From: Bacillus badius NBRC 15713
GTDB lineage: Bacteria; Bacillota; Bacilli; Bacillales; Domibacillaceae
Length of the DNA stretch: 64,000 bases
Assembly: GCF_001591605.1 (NCBI RefSeq)
Contig: NZ_BCVF01000007.1
Span: forward strand, 1 to 64,000
Direction of reading: 5' to 3'
This document shows positions 1 to 7,669 of this stretch, piece after piece; position 1 is the first letter of the stretch, and the number at the start of each line of letters is the position of its first letter. The notes below the pieces were generated by a model. It was not told the DNA's origin. It did not search any database and was given only the letters and a program-made list of their open reading frames with translations. The position numbers and the translations under genes are program-made.

Positions 1-75
1 CCATTTCAATCAACACGGTGGACAACGTGACAGTGATGACTGTTTAAAAATAAATAGATGGAACGCTTGAGGTAA

Positions 76-237
76 AGAAGAGGCCTTCGAAACATCGGCC
101 CCTCCAATCAGCTTGTGCCAGAGAATCATCTGGTTCGTCAAATGGAGCATGCGTTGAACAAGATGAAGAGAGCTTAAAAATGGTTGAGGCAGGCGATGTT
201 TACTTCAGCTGCCATGACTCTTAAAAAAATGGCCTGA
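76..237 (+). pseudogene. Decayed transposase remnant (IS1182-like termini)
   Basis: One frame reads RNIGPSNQLVPENHLVRQ at about 88-141, which looks like the N-terminus of an IS1182/IS5-type transposase. After an in-frame stop at 175-177 it continues with WLRQAMFTSAAMTLKKMA, which looks like a transposase C-terminus. The catalytic core is missing, as in an internally deleted element. No terminal inverted repeats were recognised. The family assignment rests on short motif resemblance only. Confidence 0.35.
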
Positions 238-329
238 GTCATAGGTCTGTTATTCTCTCAGATAGCTTGACATCCACCTCAAAAAGCAGAAAGAATCTCC
301 TTCCGAACTCTTTTTTGCCGACAAACTAA

Positions 330-354
330 GGACAGCACACAACCTGTGCTGTCC
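330..354 (-). terminator. Hairpin downstream of the antiporter gene
   Basis: A perfect 9-bp stem (GGACAGCAC / GTGCTGTCC) with a 7-nt loop lies just after the minus-strand antiporter gene. The U-tract on the minus side is weak (TTAGTTTG), and on the plus side it is TTTCTCC, so it may end transcription in either direction. Confidence 0.6.
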
Positions 355-364
355 TTTCTCCTTC

Positions 365-1822
365 CTATGAATCGCCGCCTTTTTTCATAAGGGTTTCCTT
401 CAATTCCTTCTTTTTATCTTTCTTTACTAATACATACAGCACATCTTCTGGGAGAAGCCTCGTTGCTCCCTCCGGAGTAATAAGCCTCTCCCCTCTCACC
501 ACCGCGGTAATCAATGTCTTCGGCGGCAAGCGGACTTCATGAATTTGTTTATTCGCTGCCGGTGATTCTTCAAGGATGCGCATTTCTACCATTTCGCTAT
601 TTGCCTTACCAATAGAAATTAATTCCAAGCTGTGGGAGGATTGCGCCTTTTTTCCCGTTCCGGTCACGTTAAGCAGTTCTGCTGCTTTAGAAATTGTCGT
701 TCCTTGAATAACGGTGGACAGCAGAACAACGAAAAAGACAACATTAAACATCAGCTGGCCATGCTCCAGTCCTTCTACCAGCGGGTATGTGCCAAGGATG
801 ATCGGTACAGCTCCTTTTAAGCCAGCCCATGAAATGAAGAGCTTTTCTTTTAGATTAATGTTCGAAAAAAACAAGCTGACAAATACACCAATAGGCCGGG
901 CAATAAGCATTAAAAAAACAGCCAAGGCAATTCCCTGCCAAGCAACATGGAGCAATTCGCCCGGAAAAACAAGAAGGCCTAAAATCATAAACATGACCAT
1001 TTGCATCATCCATGCCAGACCCTCATTAAACCCAAGAATAGAATGGCGATAGGTTAGGTCGGCATTTCCAATAATGATCGCCATTACATATACCGCCAAA
1101 AACCCGCTCGCATTCATAATGGTGACTGTACTAAACGCAAAGATCGCTAAAGCAATAGATAGAACCGGATAAAGCCCGGAGGAATCGAGGTTAATTTTAT
1201 TAATGATCCAAATAGAGAGGATACCGAACATAATTCCTAGAATCAGTCCAACTCCCATTTGCCAAAAAAAGCTGAAAACGAGGTGAAGAGGTTCAAATGA
1301 GGGTGATTGAATCACTTGAATTAAACTAATGGTTAAAAAGATAGCCATCGGATCGTTGGAGGCTGACTCAGCTTCAAGCACGGTTGTCAGCTTTTGTTTC
1401 ACGTTCTTGTTTCCAAGTACACTGAATACAGCTGCGGCATCCGTCGAACCGACAATTGCCCCGACAAGCAGGCCCTCTGCCCACGTTAAATCAAGAATAA
1501 ATTTGGCAGCCGCCCCAACTGTGACAGTGGTGACAACGACTCCTATCGTAGCAAGCGACAAGGAGGGTTTATATACCTTCTTCACGCTTTCCCACTTTGT
1601 CTGCAGGCCCCCTTCAAATAAAATAATGACTAAGGCAACCGTTGCCAGGAGCTGAGCAAGCCAGGCATTATCAAAAAAGACAAAACGATTTAATATCATG
1701 CCGACAACAATAAACAGCACAAGGGACGGCAAACCGAGCCTTGTGGAGAACTTGGCCCCGATGACACCGGCCAGCAAAAGAATAGATACAGCTAAGATAA
1801 TGTTTTCAATCGTAAAATTCAT
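365..1822 (-). CDS. NhaP2/CvrA-type K+(Na+)/H+ antiporter with RCK_C domain
   Basis: 485-aa CPA1/NhaP2-family monovalent cation/proton antiporter. About twelve hydrophobic segments fill residues 5-385, and the ion-site region NDPMAIFLT lies near residue 157. The C-terminal 90 residues form a soluble TrkA-C/RCK_C domain (PPKTLITAVVRGERLITPEGAT), the usual regulatory domain of NhaP2 antiporters. The likely role is export of K+ or Na+ in exchange for protons in pH or volume control. It is a single gene with a ribosome site (GAAAGGAG) before the ATG and a hairpin after the stop. The ion specificity cannot be told from sequence. Confidence 0.85.
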   Translation of the reverse strand: MNFTIENIILAVSILLLAGVIGAKFSTRLGLPSLVLFIVVGMILNRFVFFDNAWLAQLLATVALVIILFEGGLQTKWESVKKVYKPSLSLATIGVVVTTVTVGAAAKFILDLTWAEGLLVGAIVGSTDAAAVFSVLGNKNVKQKLTTVLEAESASNDPMAIFLTISLIQVIQSPSFEPLHLVFSFFWQMGVGLILGIMFGILSIWIINKINLDSSGLYPVLSIALAIFAFSTVTIMNASGFLAVYVMAIIIGNADLTYRHSILGFNEGLAWMMQMVMFMILGLLVFPGELLHVAWQGIALAVFLMLIARPIGVFVSLFFSNINLKEKLFISWAGLKGAVPIILGTYPLVEGLEHGQLMFNVVFFVVLLSTVIQGTTISKAAELLNVTGTGKKAQSSHSLELISIGKANSEMVEMRILEESPAANKQIHEVRLPPKTLITAVVRGERLITPEGATRLLPEDVLYVLVKKDKKKELKETLMKKGGDS

Positions 1823-2012
1823 CGCACTCTCCTTTCAGAAAATAAGGTCTTCTTATTAAATCTTATAACACCCTCTGGATTTTTCCAACGTAAATGACTG
1901 CATTCAAAAGATAAAAACATCTTATCTCCGTTTATCAATCCCTTCATAACATTTAAAGGAAAAAAATAAATTATGAAAAAAGTAGGAGTTTTTATTTTAT
2001 ATATATTTATGT

Positions 2013-2038
2013 GTTTCCGGACAAATGAAAGAGGCTAT
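2013..2038 (+). promoter_or_regulatory. Sigma-B-type promoter for first gsiB-like gene
   Basis: GTTTCC, a 14-nt spacer and GGCTAT match the sigma-B consensus (GTTTAA, 12-15 nt, GGGTAT). It ends 45 nt before the ATG of a gsiB-like gene, and gsiB is a classical sigma-B regulon member in B. subtilis. Inferred from sequence match only. Confidence 0.6.
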
Positions 2039-2082
2039 ATAACAACCGTACACCAAATAATCCATTGAAGGAGATGAGAGAA

Positions 2083-2307
2083 ATGGCAGAAAACAATAAC
2101 AACAATCGCGAGAATAAAATGAGCTTAGAAGAAGCTGGACGCAAAGGCGGAGAAACGACTGCCCGCAATCATGATAAGGAATTTTACCAAGAAATCGGCA
2201 AAAAGGGCGGAGAAGCGACCGCTGAAAAACATGGGAAGGATTTCTATCAGGAGATTGGCGAGAAGGGCGGAAATGCCCGCGCGGAACAAAGAGAATCTAA
2301 TAAATAA
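2083..2307 (+). CDS. gsiB: GsiB-like KGG-repeat general stress protein, short form
   Basis: 74-aa hydrophilic protein made of about 20-residue repeats of the form GRKGGETTARNHDKEFYQEI, three KGG units in all. This matches B. subtilis GsiB, an LEA-like stress protein with five units. The ATG at 2083 is chosen because GAAGGAG lies at 2067-2073; an upstream TTG at 2065 has no ribosome site. A sigma-B-like promoter lies just upstream. It is a tandem paralogue of the next gene, from which it differs mainly by lacking one repeat. Probable role: cytoplasmic protection under general stress or desiccation. Confidence 0.85.
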   Translation: MAENNNNNRENKMSLEEAGRKGGETTARNHDKEFYQEIGKKGGEATAEKHGKDFYQEIGEKGGNARAEQRESNK

Positions 2308-2323
2308 TATTTTTAAAATAACG

Positions 2324-2349
2324 GTTTAAATTATTTAAAAAAAGGAAAT
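2324..2349 (+). promoter_or_regulatory. Sigma-B-like promoter for second gsiB-like gene
   Basis: GTTTAA, a 14-nt spacer and GGAAAT lie 43 nt before the second gsiB-like ATG. The -35 is a perfect sigma-B match; the -10 is weaker (consensus GGGTAT). The two paralogues therefore seem to carry separate promoters. Confidence 0.45.
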
Positions 2350-2391
2350 AAAAACCATATGATTCATTAAATTAAAAAGGAGATGTATAAA

Positions 2392-2664
2392 ATGGCAAGA
2401 AAAAACAACGAAAACAAAATGAGCCTAGAGGAAGCTGGACGCAAAGGCGGAGAAACGACTGCCCGCAATCATGATAAGGAATTTTATCAAGAAATCGGAC
2501 AAAAGGGCGGAGAAGCCACTGCTGAAAACCACGATAAAGACTTCTACCAAGAAATCGGCAAAAAAGGAGGAGAAGCGACCTCCGAAAATCACGATAAAGA
2601 CTTCTATCAAGAAATTGGTGAAAAAGGCGGAAACGCTCGCGCAGAACAACGTGACAACGATTAA
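2392..2664 (+). CDS. gsiB: GsiB-like KGG-repeat general stress protein, long form
   Basis: 90-aa hydrophilic protein with four KGG units (GQKGGEATAENHDKDFYQEI type) after the N-terminal MSLEEAGRKGG segment. The first 40 residues are almost identical to the preceding gene, so the pair arose by tandem duplication. The ATG at 2392 follows AAAAAGGAG at 2373-2381 with good spacing; an in-frame ATG at 2383 overlaps the ribosome site. A strong bidirectional terminator follows. Same inferred role as its neighbour. Confidence 0.88.
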   Translation: MARKNNENKMSLEEAGRKGGETTARNHDKEFYQEIGQKGGEATAENHDKDFYQEIGKKGGEATSENHDKDFYQEIGEKGGNARAEQRDND

Positions 2665-2675
2665 CTGCTGCACAC

Positions 2676-2713
2676 AACAAAACCAGGCCCGAATGAATGG
2701 GCCTGGTTTTGTT
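2676..2713. terminator. Bidirectional terminator between gsiB and symporter
   Basis: Perfect 15-bp inverted repeat AACAAAACCAGGCCC / GGGCCTGGTTTTGTT with an 8-nt loop. A-rich and T-rich flanks let it serve the plus-strand gsiB genes and the minus-strand symporter gene. Confidence 0.9.
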
Positions 2714-2717
2714 GTTG

Positions 2718-4298
2718 CTAGATAATTTGTTCGCGACGTTCTTCCTCTTCCTTCACTGCTTCACTCTTTGTAAATAAGCTCACTACGATAAAGACCATTG
2801 CCGACACTGGCAACGCGTAAAATAACGGATCAATATGCGTCATTGGGTACGCAAACAACGTGTCTTTTCCGAACAATGCTTTAGAGAGGCCTAGAACGGC
2901 CGCCTCCTTCTCATGCAAGAACAGAAAACCAAAAATACTTACAGCAAAACCGACAATCATACTTGCTTTTGCCCCTGTTCTTGTTGAGTTTTTCCAGAAG
3001 AAGGCGCCGATCATTACCGGCAAAAATCCGGCCGCACATATGCCGAACCAGAAAGCAGTCGCTTGGGCAATGACACCGCCAGGCAATACATAAGATAACG
3101 CAACAGCGGCCACAATGCCGAGAAGCACGCCGATACGGGAAGCATCTATTCCAAATACCGACCGAATACCGAAGCTTTTTAAGATATCTTGTCCAAAAGC
3201 CGAGCCTTGTAAATGAATTAAAGAGCTAATCGTTGAAATCGCCGCTGATAACAAGGTTAAAGTAAATAGATAAACAAACCATTCCGGCATCAAATGATTA
3301 ATAAAAGCAGGAATCACAAGGTCTACATTTCCTTTTGCCACCTCTATGGACAGCTTTCCTAGATGTTCTTGAAAGTACAGGTTACTAATTGGTCCAAGCA
3401 TAAAAGCGGCACCGGTCATAAAGAAAATGAATACCCCGCCGACAATAACAGAGCGGTAAAGCGCTTGATTATTTTTTACTGTCATAAACCGCATCACAAG
3501 CTGCGGCTGTGCCAGCACTCCGATTCCCACTCCCATAACAATTGTACTTACTAGTGTCCACCAGATCGGAGACCCTAATTCCGGCATGGAAGTCCAGCCG
3601 CGATGGCCCTGCTCGACTAGAGACTGGGGAACCAGATCTTTCATAGCTGTTAATCCAGCATGTCCGTCAATAACACCGCCCACAGCCTTGTATCCCATGA
3701 ACAAGAAGATGGCCATACCAATAAACATGACGATCGCTGCAAATGCGTCCGTATACATAACAGCCTTAATTCCCCCGCTTAATACATAAAAACCAACGAT
3801 GACGGCCAATACTAACAGTGCGATATTATAGTCCATCGAAAGAGTTTCCTGCAGAAACCGTCCTCCGCCCACTAGAACGATACTCGTGTAAGCCGGCATT
3901 AATACGAAAATAACAATCCCTGAAAACACAGTAATAAACTTTGATTGATAACGCTTTCCTAAAAGTTCAGCAAAGGTGTAGGCCCCCAGCTGTTCGGAAA
4001 CCTTTCGGATGCGGGTTCCAAAAAACACAAAGGAGACAAAAACGCCAAAAACAATATTGAGAAAGCAGAGCCATAACAGACCAAAGCCATGTAATGACGC
4101 GACACCGCCAAAGCCAATTAAAGAAGATGTGCTTATAAAAGTGGCCCCATAGGAAAGTGCCATAACTGTAGGATTAATTCCCCGCCCGCCTACTAAATAA
4201 TCAGCTTCGGACCTTGTAGTTTTATAGCCGTAATAAGCAAGCGCCGACATAATGCCTAAATAAAGTAAAAGTATTGGAATTAATACAGCAAAATTCAC
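2718..4298 (-). CDS. Sodium:solute symporter (SSF/PanF-like), probable 4-hydroxyphenylacetate or acid uptake
   Basis: 526-aa SSF-family permease with about 13 hydrophobic segments. The family-typical N-terminus includes YYGYKTTRSEADYLVGGR followed by GATFISTSSLIGFGG. The C-terminal tail is charged. The GTG start at 4298 lies five nt after the stop of a 37-aa membrane protein, which suggests translational coupling. It sits downstream of hpaF on the same strand, so uptake of 4-hydroxyphenylacetate or another carboxylate is plausible. A hairpin between hpaF and this pair may give it a separate transcript. The substrate is inferred from context only. Confidence 0.8.
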   Translation of the reverse strand: MNFAVLIPILLLYLGIMSALAYYGYKTTRSEADYLVGGRGINPTVMALSYGATFISTSSLIGFGGVASLHGFGLLWLCFLNIVFGVFVSFVFFGTRIRKVSEQLGAYTFAELLGKRYQSKFITVFSGIVIFVLMPAYTSIVLVGGGRFLQETLSMDYNIALLVLAVIVGFYVLSGGIKAVMYTDAFAAIVMFIGMAIFLFMGYKAVGGVIDGHAGLTAMKDLVPQSLVEQGHRGWTSMPELGSPIWWTLVSTIVMGVGIGVLAQPQLVMRFMTVKNNQALYRSVIVGGVFIFFMTGAAFMLGPISNLYFQEHLGKLSIEVAKGNVDLVIPAFINHLMPEWFVYLFTLTLLSAAISTISSLIHLQGSAFGQDILKSFGIRSVFGIDASRIGVLLGIVAAVALSYVLPGGVIAQATAFWFGICAAGFLPVMIGAFFWKNSTRTGAKASMIVGFAVSIFGFLFLHEKEAAVLGLSKALFGKDTLFAYPMTHIDPLFYALPVSAMVFIVVSLFTKSEAVKEEEERREQII

Positions 4299-4303
4299 TT
4301 AGC

Positions 4304-4417
4304 TCACTCTCCCTCTCCGCGGTTCCACATAACCACTCCAAAAATAATGCAGCCAACCATCGATAAAATCGTCCCCAGCCATGCAAAAGCAATAATTGGA
4401 TCTTCCATACCAAACAT
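4304..4417 (-). CDS. 37-aa symporter small accessory protein
   Basis: Small ORF reading MFGMEDPIIAFAWLGTILSM, followed by a hydrophobic stretch ending in WNRGEGE. It has one membrane segment (about residues 8-31) and a charged C-terminal tail. It starts after a GGGGGAAATGACCT ribosome region and ends five nt before the GTG of the SSF symporter. Small one-helix proteins of this form directly upstream of SSF symporters are a known accessory family; the exact role (assembly or stability) is not visible here. Confidence 0.75.
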   Translation of the reverse strand: MFGMEDPIIAFAWLGTILSMVGCIIFGVVMWNRGEGE

Positions 4418-4462
4418 AGGTCATTTCCCCCTTTTATATAACCTTCCCAAAAGCGAAAAGTA

Positions 4463-4504
4463 CTTGTAACAAAAGCGCGATTCAAAGCAAGCTTCTGTTA
4501 CAAG
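4463..4504 (-). terminator. Hairpin between hpaF and the symporter pair
   Basis: A 14-bp inverted repeat (CTTGTAACARAAGC type, one G-U pair) lies at 4463-4476 and 4491-4504, followed on the minus strand by TACTTTTCGCTTTT. It probably ends or attenuates the hpa transcript before the symporter genes. Confidence 0.6.
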
Positions 4505-4556
4505 CAGACTTTTATTCTTATCCTTGCTATCCCCTTGCAGAATAAAAAGTGTGATG

Positions 4557-4958
4557 TTATTTCTCTGTAGCTGTCTTTTTGTAGCGGGCATGAATATTAT
4601 TGTGCTTATAAGTTCCAGCCTCGCTAAATTCGATTAATTCCATTGACAGAGCCAGGTAACGATTAGCGAAAAGATCAGCAAAATGGTCTTTCATTACCTG
4701 AAACAGCTCATCGCATACCATCTTCTTTACTGATTCCGGCCGGCCTGCTCCAATTTTCAAGACAGCATGGACAAATGCATCATCCTCTGTGCCGTCGGCG
4801 ATAACGTAATCATGCAGTTCGATCGCCCGGGAACGAATCCCGCCAATTGGAAACGTTCCATCATAAGAGATAAGCAGCTGATTCACCTTTTTCAGCAAAG
4901 CCGGTATCTCAGCCTCTGCTTTAATATTATCTGTATACTCGATAATGAAATGAGGCAC
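4557..4958 (-). CDS. hpaF: 5-carboxymethyl-2-hydroxymuconate delta-isomerase
   Basis: Converts 5-carboxymethyl-2-hydroxymuconate to 5-oxopent-3-ene-1,2,5-tricarboxylate in the homoprotocatechuate pathway. It belongs to the tautomerase fold that uses an N-terminal proline as the catalytic base. The GTG at 4958 is preferred over the ATG at 4964 for two reasons. It yields M-P-H-F-I-I-E, matching the known family start with Pro1 exposed after Met removal. It also lies 9 nt after GGGAGG, whereas the ATG lies only 3 nt after it. The motif GGIRSRAIE and the tail NNIHARYKK agree with the family. It is the last enzyme gene before the terminator. Confidence 0.9.
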   Translation of the reverse strand: MPHFIIEYTDNIKAEAEIPALLKKVNQLLISYDGTFPIGGIRSRAIELHDYVIADGTEDDAFVHAVLKIGAGRPESVKKMVCDELFQVMKDHFADLFANRYLALSMELIEFSEAGTYKHNNIHARYKKTATEK

Positions 4959-4976
4959 AGGCATTTCCCTCCCTTC

Positions 4977-5771
4977 TCATGTTGTTTGTTTAGACGCTTC
5001 TTCTTGCGGCACTGGACCGATGCCAAATAAATCATCGCCCACAATTGTATTGATGAGACGGCCGATGCCTTCAATTTCAGTAATGACTTCATCGCCGACT
5101 TTCGTGTCGACGGAGCCTTTTGGTGTACCCGTCAAAATGACATCCCCTTCATTCAGCGTCATAAAGCTGCTCAAGTATTCAATCAGATAAGGAATATCAA
5201 ATACCATGTCCTTCGTATTGCCTTCCTGGGTCACCTCTCCATTTACATATGTTTTCAGTGACAAATTCATCGGATCAGGGATATCCTTCTTATCAACGAA
5301 CCAAGGGCCGATTGGGGTGCATGTATCCCGATTTTTCACCCGCAAGTTAGGGCGGTAATAGTTCTCCAAATAATCGCGGATAGCATAGTCGTTAGCAATC
5401 GTGTAGCCTGATACATACTCGTAGGCCTCTTCCCTTTTTACATTTCGTGCCGGACGGCCAATAACAACGGCCAGCTCACACTCATAATGCATGTATTCCA
5501 CATCTGCCGGCCGCCGGGTTTGTCCGCGGTGGCCGATAAAAGTATTCGGCCCTTTTAAGAAAACGAGAGGCTCTTCCGGCGCCTTAAAAGACAATTCGGC
5601 CGCATGATCTGCGTAATTCAGACCAAGAGCAAAGACTGTCTTCGGCTCAAACGGCGGAAGCCAGACAACGGCTTGTTCTTCTACTATCCGTCCGTCATTA
5701 AGCTGCAGCCGCCCATCCTTTTCTACAGCGCCATGAATCGCTCCGGCATAAGCTACTTTCGCTCGTCTCAT
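4977..5771 (-). CDS. hpaG: HpaG C-terminal-type subunit, isomerase/decarboxylase
   Basis: 264-aa fumarylacetoacetate-hydrolase-fold protein. In enterobacteria the two HpaG halves are fused (about 430 aa); here they are separate genes. This one matches the C-terminal unit, with metal-site residues in MHYECELAVVIGRPARNV and conserved GLNYADHAAE and TGTPKGS motifs. Together with the next gene it decarboxylates 5-oxopent-3-ene-1,2,5-tricarboxylate and isomerises the product to 2-oxohept-3-ene-1,7-dioate. Its start overlaps the stop of the partner by 4 nt (ATGA), which suggests coupled synthesis of a complex. Confidence 0.88.
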   Translation of the reverse strand: MRRAKVAYAGAIHGAVEKDGRLQLNDGRIVEEQAVVWLPPFEPKTVFALGLNYADHAAELSFKAPEEPLVFLKGPNTFIGHRGQTRRPADVEYMHYECELAVVIGRPARNVKREEAYEYVSGYTIANDYAIRDYLENYYRPNLRVKNRDTCTPIGPWFVDKKDIPDPMNLSLKTYVNGEVTQEGNTKDMVFDIPYLIEYLSSFMTLNEGDVILTGTPKGSVDTKVGDEVITEIEGIGRLINTIVGDDLFGIGPVPQEEASKQTT

Positions 5772-6556
5772 TGTGACTCCTCCTTTGCTTGCCCCTCAGA
5801 CAGAACTATATTTTCAAGTGCACCCAATCCTTCAATTTCGATGCGCACTTGATCACCTGCTTTCGCCAGAGGTGCATTCTCAGGAACGCCCGCTAAAAGG
5901 ACATCTCCTTCGTTTAATGTCATAAAGTCCGTTACCTCTGCCAATAACTTAGCGATTGGCCGAATTAAATTAGCTGTGGTATTTTCCTGGCGCAGATCCC
6001 CGTTAATATAGACGCGAGTGTATAACTGGTCAGGATCTTGAATCGCTTCCCGCTGTACTATCCAAGGCCCAACCGGACAAAAGCCGTCCCGTGCTTTTTG
6101 CCTGATCGCCGGGCGATAGACGCTTTCATGCGGAACACTTACATCGTTGACAATCGTGTAGCCAGCTACATAATCCAATGCGTCCTCTTCCTTTAGCCGC
6201 GTGGCTGTCCGGCCGATAACAATGCCAAGCGCTGCTCCGATCTCCAGCGCTTCTACTCCTTCCGGAAGAATCACCGGCCGGCTGTGGCTATTAATTGTAT
6301 TTGCAGGCTTGATATAAAGAACAGGTGCTTTCGGCGCTGCTTTGTAAGGCGCTTCATGAACGGCTTCTCCGAGTAATTCAAGCGCTCCTTTATAGTTTAA
6401 TAGCGTTCCGTATATCGTCCCGGACACCGGTGCATCAAACATTAGCTCATTCAAACAGAAGGAACACCCCGCTTTCTCGATTTTCCCTTCCGCCAGTTTT
6501 ATATAAATTTCATCCGATTGCAGTTTACCTTGAAATTTTGCCTTTGCTGTTATCAT
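5768..6556 (-). CDS. hpaG: HpaG N-terminal-type subunit, isomerase/decarboxylase
   Basis: 262-aa FAH-fold protein matching the N-terminal unit of fused HpaG: GTLLNYKGALELL, then LYIKPANTINSHSRPV, then the metal-site region EALEIGAALGIVIGR. It is the first gene after a 190-bp gap that carries a terminator-like hairpin, so this distal block (both hpaG halves and hpaF) may be transcribed partly from its own promoter. The ribosome site AAAGGAGTGC precedes the ATG. Division of chemistry between the two subunits cannot be deduced here. Confidence 0.87.
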   Translation of the reverse strand: MITAKAKFQGKLQSDEIYIKLAEGKIEKAGCSFCLNELMFDAPVSGTIYGTLLNYKGALELLGEAVHEAPYKAAPKAPVLYIKPANTINSHSRPVILPEGVEALEIGAALGIVIGRTATRLKEEDALDYVAGYTIVNDVSVPHESVYRPAIRQKARDGFCPVGPWIVQREAIQDPDQLYTRVYINGDLRQENTTANLIRPIAKLLAEVTDFMTLNEGDVLLAGVPENAPLAKAGDQVRIEIEGLGALENIVLSEGQAKEESQ

Positions 6557-6659
6557 TCATTTCGCACTCCTTTGGCAGTAAATGAGTTCCGGATTTTCTA
6601 GGCACTTTCACTAGGACGCTTTAACGCACCAAAAAATCTTTCATAAAAAATCCAGACAG

Positions 6660-6697
6660 GAGGAAAGGGGAGGCATCTGGCTGCTCCCCTCCTTTCC
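6660..6697 (-). terminator. Intra-cluster hairpin with U-tract
   Basis: On the minus strand GGAAAGGAGGGGAG pairs with CTCCCCTTTCC (one bulge). A run of six T residues follows about 14 nt later. It lies between the FAD-synthetase-like gene and hpaG, and may be a partial terminator that lowers expression of the distal genes. Confidence 0.55.
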
Positions 6698-6746
6698 CGT
6701 TTGTTCATAGCTTTAACGGTTGTATGGCCATTTGACGAAACTGCGA

Positions 6747-7643
6747 TTAAATCACCAGCTCTTCCTTATGGATATACTCGCTTACTTCCGTCGTCTCGTT
6801 TTGTTTGCCAGCCGTATATTTCAGCCATTTGATGTTCACCTGCTTGGCATATGTGTCTGCAAAACACTCTTTCAGTTGAACGAGTAAAGAAGGCTGGCAG
6901 CCCGCCACCGACATTTGATGGCAGATTCCTTTATATACTCGCCCTTCTATTTCTGCTTCAACACGATAAATCCCAAGCTTTGGCAAGCGGTATTCCTTGT
7001 CAATGTCCACTTTGATAAATTGGTGATTCTTATAAAACAGGGAGTTTTTTTGGACCCTGCCCCTCGTTTCATATGAACAGCCAAGCAAGGAAGGAACTTT
7101 ATCCACCTTCCCGGCAGCCAGCAATTCACGGATCGCCGTCGAACTGATTTTTTCTTCCTTCTGCTCAATCTTTTGAATCGTTGTCACTTCGAATTTGCCG
7201 GTTCCTGCTCTCGTAAGTGTCTCCATATTTCCTTTGCCTTTATGTCCATAATGATAATCAAAGCCGGCAACTACATGCTTGCTGTGTAAAGCTAAGATAT
7301 AACGCTCGATGAAAGCTTCGGGGGAAAGCTGTGCAAAATCAGGCGTGAACTTCACAATGAATAATCGATCGACACCCAGCTCCTGAAACCGCTCTTCTTT
7401 TAGCGGCAGCGGCGTTAAATACGTCATAGGTTCCTGAGAAGGAAAAAGAATATCCTTTGGATGAGGATAAAAAGTCATGACGTTAAATTGATAGCCTTTT
7501 GATCTTGCTGCTGCTTTGGCTGCTTCCAGAATGCCGCGGTGACCGATATGCACTCCATCAAAAAAACCGAGCGCCAGTACACAAGGAGCGGATCCGGCTA
7601 TTGCTGGGATCTCATTTGGGTGTTCAATGTGAATCGTTTCCAT
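6747..7643 (-). CDS. RibF-like FMN adenylyltransferase with degenerate riboflavin kinase domain
   Basis: 298 aa aligned end to end with RibC/RibF-type bifunctional flavin enzymes. The adenylyltransferase domain is intact: GFFDGVHIGH at residues 26-35, the AGFDYHYG region near 126 and KISSTAIR at 165-172. The C-terminal kinase domain lacks the GFPTAN motif that binds nucleotide and metal; residues 195-215 are unrelated. So it likely makes FAD from FMN but not FMN from riboflavin. The ATG at 7643 follows AAAGGGG and matches the family start METIHIEHP; an ATG at 7664 has no ribosome site. It sits next to hpaC and hpaB, so local FAD supply for the two-component monooxygenase is a natural role (inference). 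Confidence 0.82.
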   Translation of the reverse strand: METIHIEHPNEIPAIAGSAPCVLALGFFDGVHIGHRGILEAAKAAARSKGYQFNVMTFYPHPKDILFPSQEPMTYLTPLPLKEERFQELGVDRLFIVKFTPDFAQLSPEAFIERYILALHSKHVVAGFDYHYGHKGKGNMETLTRAGTGKFEVTTIQKIEQKEEKISSTAIRELLAAGKVDKVPSLLGCSYETRGRVQKNSLFYKNHQFIKVDIDKEYRLPKLGIYRVEAEIEGRVYKGICHQMSVAGCQPSLLVQLKECFADTYAKQVNIKWLKYTAGKQNETTEVSEYIHKEELVI

Positions 7644-7669
7644 CTGCTGCACGTCCCCTTTCATTTCGT

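Noticed and set aside
3-47. Short open frame at the window start ending in a stop (NTVDNVTVMTV)
   Set aside because: Could be the 3' end of a neighbouring gene, but 14 codons are too few to identify or to separate from chance.
714-1655. Plus-strand ORFs opposite the antiporter and similar ORFs opposite other large genes
   Set aside because: They are complements of well-supported genes, without ribosome sites or recognisable domains.
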